Positions 61,677-64,000 of a stretch of 64,000 nt of DNA are shown one piece after another. The DNA comes from Candidatus Bilophila faecipullorum. Its GTDB lineage: Bacteria; Desulfobacterota; Desulfovibrionia; Desulfovibrionales; Desulfovibrionaceae. Position numbers and translations under genes: made by a program. The first letter of the stretch is position 1, and every line of letters begins with the position of its first letter. Location: assembly GCA_944326695.1 (NCBI GenBank), contig CALVEZ010000013.1, positions 16,984 through 80,983 of the forward strand, written 5' to 3'. Under the pieces are notes generated by a model, which was given only the letters and a program-made list of their open reading frames with translations, was not told where the DNA came from and ran no database searches.

Positions 61677-62568
61677 GGGTCGCCTCCAGCGTGCGCAGGT
61701 TTTCGCGCATGACCGTCTCATAATAGTCGAGCGGGGCGCTGAGAGGTCCCGTAGCCACGGGATCAAGCGTGGCCGTGGGGACGCCCGTCTCGCGGGAAAG
61801 CGTCGCGCCTATCTTGTCCGGGTACTGCGGCTCCGTGAAGATGGCCCCCGCCTTTTGCTCGCGGATGCCTTTGATGAGGCGCATCATGTCGGCGGCGGAC
61901 GGGGCCTGCGTGTCGTGGGCCTGCACCACGCCGACCACCGACAGGCCCATGTCCCGCGCCAGATAGTCGAAAACGCCGTGCTGCGTGACGATGCGCGTGT
62001 TTTTCAGCGTCTTGCCGAGGGCCGCGAAGTCGTCGGCAAGCGCGTCCAGCCTGCGGGCGTAGGCCTCGGCGTTGGCACGGTAGGCGTCGGCATTGGCGGG
62101 ATCGGCTTTGGCAAGCTGCCGCCCAATAGAAAGGGTCATGGCGGCGGCCATGCGCGGGCTCGCGAAAAGGTGGGGATTCGTCCCACCGTGGCCGTGCTCG
62201 TCTTTTTTAGCATCGGCGTAGACGATCAGGTCGGGAATGTCCCGGGAGGCGTCGATGAGGCGCATGTGCTTTTTCGTCAGCCCCGAGAGGGAGCCGAGAA
62301 AGGTTTCAAGCCCTTGCCCGTTGACGACGAGGATGTCCGCCGAGGCCGCCTTGTTCACGTCCTGCGGGGTGAGAGCGTAGTCGTGGGGACATCCTGCCTG
62401 CGCGGGAAGCATGAGCATGACCTCGCGGTCCGGCACGTTCCGGGCCACATTGCGGACAAGCTGATAGACGGGAAAGGTGGTTGCGACGATCCGCTGAGGA
62501 ATGGCGGCCCGGGCTTCGGGGGCCAGCGAGAGGGCCAGCAGGACGAGGGCGGTTATGAGCAGGCGCAC
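61663..62568 (-). CDS. znuA: Periplasmic zinc-binding protein (ZnuA type)
   Basis: Encodes 301 residues. Signal peptide (MRLLITALVLLALSLAPEARA), then the cluster A-I binding-protein fold: QAGCPHDYALTPQD with the first His ligand, a short His-rich loop (DEHGHGGTNPHLF, about 120-132), TQHGVFDYLARDMGL and a final EPQYPDKIG. The short His-rich loop favours zinc over manganese. First gene of the leftward znuACB operon, divergent from the Fur-type gene, with a probable Zur-type box between. Confidence 0.9.
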   Translation of the reverse strand: MRLLITALVLLALSLAPEARAAIPQRIVATTFPVYQLVRNVARNVPDREVMLMLPAQAGCPHDYALTPQDVNKAASADILVVNGQGLETFLGSLSGLTKKHMRLIDASRDIPDLIVYADAKKDEHGHGGTNPHLFASPRMAAAMTLSIGRQLAKADPANADAYRANAEAYARRLDALADDFAALGKTLKNTRIVTQHGVFDYLARDMGLSVVGVVQAHDTQAPSAADMMRLIKGIREQKAGAIFTEPQYPDKIGATLSRETGVPTATLDPVATGPLSAPLDYYETVMRENLRTLEATLGTE

Positions 62569-62601
62569 GGTGCCTCCTTTGGGAAAGGAACCTTGTTGCT
62601 A

Positions 62602-62619
62602 TTGCGAAAGCATTTGCAA
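62602..62619. promoter_or_regulatory. Fur/Zur-type operator upstream of znuA
   Basis: Inverted repeat TTGC-N10-GCAA in an A/T-rich setting, 34 bp before the znuA start on the minus strand, in the divergent interval with a Fur-family gene. Likely the zinc-repression site. Confidence 0.6.
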
Positions 62620-62898
62620 ATATTCCTTGCCGCGTGAGCTGTCAAGCCTCTTAGAGCCCTGCCCGGGGCAGAGGATATCCCGGCCTTTTCCGGGGCTGTG
62701 AACAGTAAGGCGCCAGCCGCCCCCTTTTTTGAGGGCGCTCCACTGTATTTCATTTATTCACCTCTGATAATGGATGATTCGTGCCGAAGGCCAACAGCGC
62801 TTCCCACAGGGATGGAGGAAAAAGCGGCACAGTCAAGGCGTCAAAGCGTTTGCAAGACCGGAGAGGCTTGGCTATGCTGCGGGCGCGAGGTGCAAGGG

Positions 62899-63273
62899 AT
62901 GAAGCGCAAGACATCGCAGCGGGCGGCCATCGAGCAGGTGTTCTGCGAACGGGACAGGCCGCTCGGCATCGAAGAAATACTGGAAAGCGGGCGACTGCTG
63001 GTCGAGTCGCTCAATCAGGCCACCGTCTACCGCAATCTCAAGCTGCTGCTCGAAAACGGCTGGTTGCGGCAGGTCTACCACCCCTCGCTCGGGACGCTTT
63101 ACGAGCGCACGGGCAAGGGACACCATCATCATTTCCATTGCCGCCTGTGCAACCGCGTCTATGATCTGCCGGGCTGCGCCCTGAACGAAAAGGAGGCCGC
63201 GCCCGCGGGCTTCGTCGTCGAGGATCACGAATGCTTTTTGTTCGGGGTCTGCCCGGCGTGCCGGGAAAAATAA
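62899..63273 (+). CDS. zur: Fur-family metalloregulator, probably Zur
   Basis: Encodes 124 residues from the ATG behind AAGGG. DNA-binding wHTH ([11 protein letters not shown], then [16 protein letters not shown]), a His-rich hinge ([10 protein letters not shown]) and two CxxC pairs (CRLC and CPAC) that form the structural zinc site. Shorter than Fur of E. coli. Divergent from znuACB, so repressor of that operon under zinc sufficiency is the simplest reading; PerR or Fur activity cannot be excluded. Confidence 0.82.
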   Translation: MKRKTSQRAAIEQVFCERDRPLGIEEILESGRLLVESLNQATVYRNLKLLLENGWLRQVYHPSLGTLYERTGKGHHHHFHCRLCNRVYDLPGCALNEKEAAPAGFVVEDHECFLFGVCPACREK

Positions 63274-63297
63274 AAAAAGCGGCTTTCAGAGCCGCTT
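63270..63297 (-). terminator. Terminator between zur and hldE-type gene
   Basis: AAGCGGCT/AGCCGCTT perfect 8-bp stem with a T7 run on the minus strand; ends the leftward transcript of the adenylyltransferase and overlaps the end of the rightward regulator. Confidence 0.8.
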
Positions 63298-63378
63298 CCA
63301 GAGGCTTCGTTTTCCTACCTGCGGCAAACGGAGCCTTGTGTCTTTTTCAGATAAGGGAAAGCCGGGAACGCGGCGGAT

Positions 63379-63870
63379 TCAAGCGCCCCGGCGGATTTTT
63401 TCGATCAGCGCGGTGGTGGAATAGCCTTCGATGAGCGGCAGGCTGACGACCTCCCCGCCCCGGGCCTGCACGGTTTCCCGGCCTACGATGCGTTCGACGG
63501 GCCAGTCGCCGCCCTTGACCAGCACATCGGGCTGGACGGCTTCAATGAGCGCTGCGGGCGTGTCCTCGTCAAAGGGGACCACAAAATCCACGCTTTCCAG
63601 ATGGGCGAGCACGAAGGCGCGCACGGGATAGGGGTTGACCGGGCGGTCGTCGCCCTTGCCCTGCCGTTTGACCGAGGCGTCGCTGTTCAGGCCGAGGACG
63701 AGCGCGTCGCCCAGAGCTTTCGCCCGCTCCAACAGATCTACGTGGCCCGGATGCAGGATGTCGTAACAGCCGTTGGTGAAGACGATCCGCTTCCCGGCCT
63801 TTTTCAGTGCTTCCAGCTTGTTCAAGAGGTCCGGCAGGTCCATCATGCCGGGGTGCCGCAACGTATCCAT
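63379..63870 (-). CDS. D-glycero-beta-D-manno-heptose 1-phosphate adenylyltransferase
   Basis: Encodes 163 residues, the stand-alone form of the HldE (RfaE) C-terminal domain. FTNGCYDILHPGHVDLLERA contains the HxGH nucleotide-binding motif (HPGH, about 41-44); LGLNSDASVKRQGKG and GYSTTALIEKI complete the cytidylyltransferase-like fold. It makes ADP-heptose for the LPS inner core. RBS AAAGGAAAGGCGG before the ATG. Leftward, ends at a terminator. Confidence 0.9.
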   Translation of the reverse strand: MDTLRHPGMMDLPDLLNKLEALKKAGKRIVFTNGCYDILHPGHVDLLERAKALGDALVLGLNSDASVKRQGKGDDRPVNPYPVRAFVLAHLESVDFVVPFDEDTPAALIEAVQPDVLVKGGDWPVERIVGRETVQARGGEVVSLPLIEGYSTTALIEKIRRGA

Positions 63871-63921
63871 TCGCCGCCTTTCCTTTCTTTCGCGCTAAAA
63901 CGGGAAAGCCGCCGCGCGGCC

Positions 63922-64000
63922 TCCCCACCAGTCGAAAGTCTTTGAAGAGGAGGGGGTGGGGTTTGGGGAGGGGGAGGGGAAACTTTCTTTAGAAAGTTTC
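63922..64000 (-). repeat. Dispersed 3'-end repeat, copy B, cut by the window edge
   Basis: Starts with CCTCCCCACCA, then GTCGAAAGTCTTTGAA, a G-rich stretch and the hairpin AAACTTTCT/AGAAAGTTT at 63978-63999. It is the reverse complement of copy A (41283-41386) with few differences. It would follow a leftward gene lying beyond the window. Confidence 0.8.

Overview
The window joins two unlike pieces of DNA. The left half (1 to about 33,810) is the right-hand part of an integrated, contractile-tailed (myovirus-type) prophage. The right half (about 33,860 to 64,000) is a more GC-rich bacterial chromosome. The host genes suggest a Gram-negative delta-proteobacterial sulfate or sulfite reducer of the Desulfovibrionaceae (Desulfovibrio/Bilophila type). 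The evidence is LolA and MltA, heptose adenylyltransferase, a sigma-54 promoter, an FmdE/molybdopterin-binding fusion, meso-diaminopimelate dehydrogenase and an aspartase module. This is an inference from gene content; no species can be named from the window.

Prophage, 1-33,855. The left end is cut by the window, so terminase, portal, protease, repressor and integrase are not seen. In order: a Gly/Ala-rich membrane-active protein and an N-acetylmuramidase endolysin (1-1563); a tiny oppositely oriented membrane protein (1618-1794); an acidic repeat protein, three look-alike small helical proteins, a decoration-like protein and the major capsid protein (1972-4687); neck and head-completion genes including a zinc-ribbon protein (4804-6717); sheath, tube, spike, a coiled-coil protein and a PAAR-like tip (6934-11705); a tail-assembly-chaperone pair with a clear -1 slippery site, followed by a 1261-residue tape-measure candidate with an embedded wall-hydrolase-like domain (11707-16516); hub genes (16518-19991); a cargo PD-(D/E)XK Rpn-type nuclease and a truncated HTH ORF (20075-21318); a sigma-70-like protein inside the virion cluster (21628-22368); baseplate gp25/J-like proteins (22762-26304); three tandem fibre paralogues and other tail-tip proteins (26377-31585); a holin (31617-32177). 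A short AT-rich end carries a DNA adenine methylase homologue without a visible motif IV and a small HTH protein, both leftward. The element stops at the 3' half of a tRNA-Lys(CTT) gene, a typical attachment site.

Host, 33,856-64,000. tRNA-Leu, a phosphoglycolate-phosphatase-type HAD enzyme and TlyA come first. A carboxylate/amino-acid module follows: an APC permease under a sigma-54 promoter with three upstream operator copies, a LysR regulator, and divergent aspartase. A leftward cluster holds efp, ftsK, lolA and an FmdE-molybdopterin-binding fusion. Then come engB, xerC and dprA, an AlaX-like editing protein, diaminopimelate dehydrogenase, tRNA-Gly, mltA, an MBOAT O-acyltransferase paired with an SGNH-plus-esterase fusion (surface polysaccharide acylation), a znuABC-type zinc importer divergent from its likely Fur-family regulator, and a heptose-1-phosphate adenylyltransferase. 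A dispersed element with a GGTGGGGAGG core and a long hairpin lies downstream of genes at three places.

The most useful leads are the predicted programmed frameshift, the tRNA-Lys junction, the sigma-like protein in the virion operon, the sigma-54 promoter with repeated operators, the hairpin burying a ribosome-binding site at 41,834-41,899, and the dispersed 3'-end repeat.
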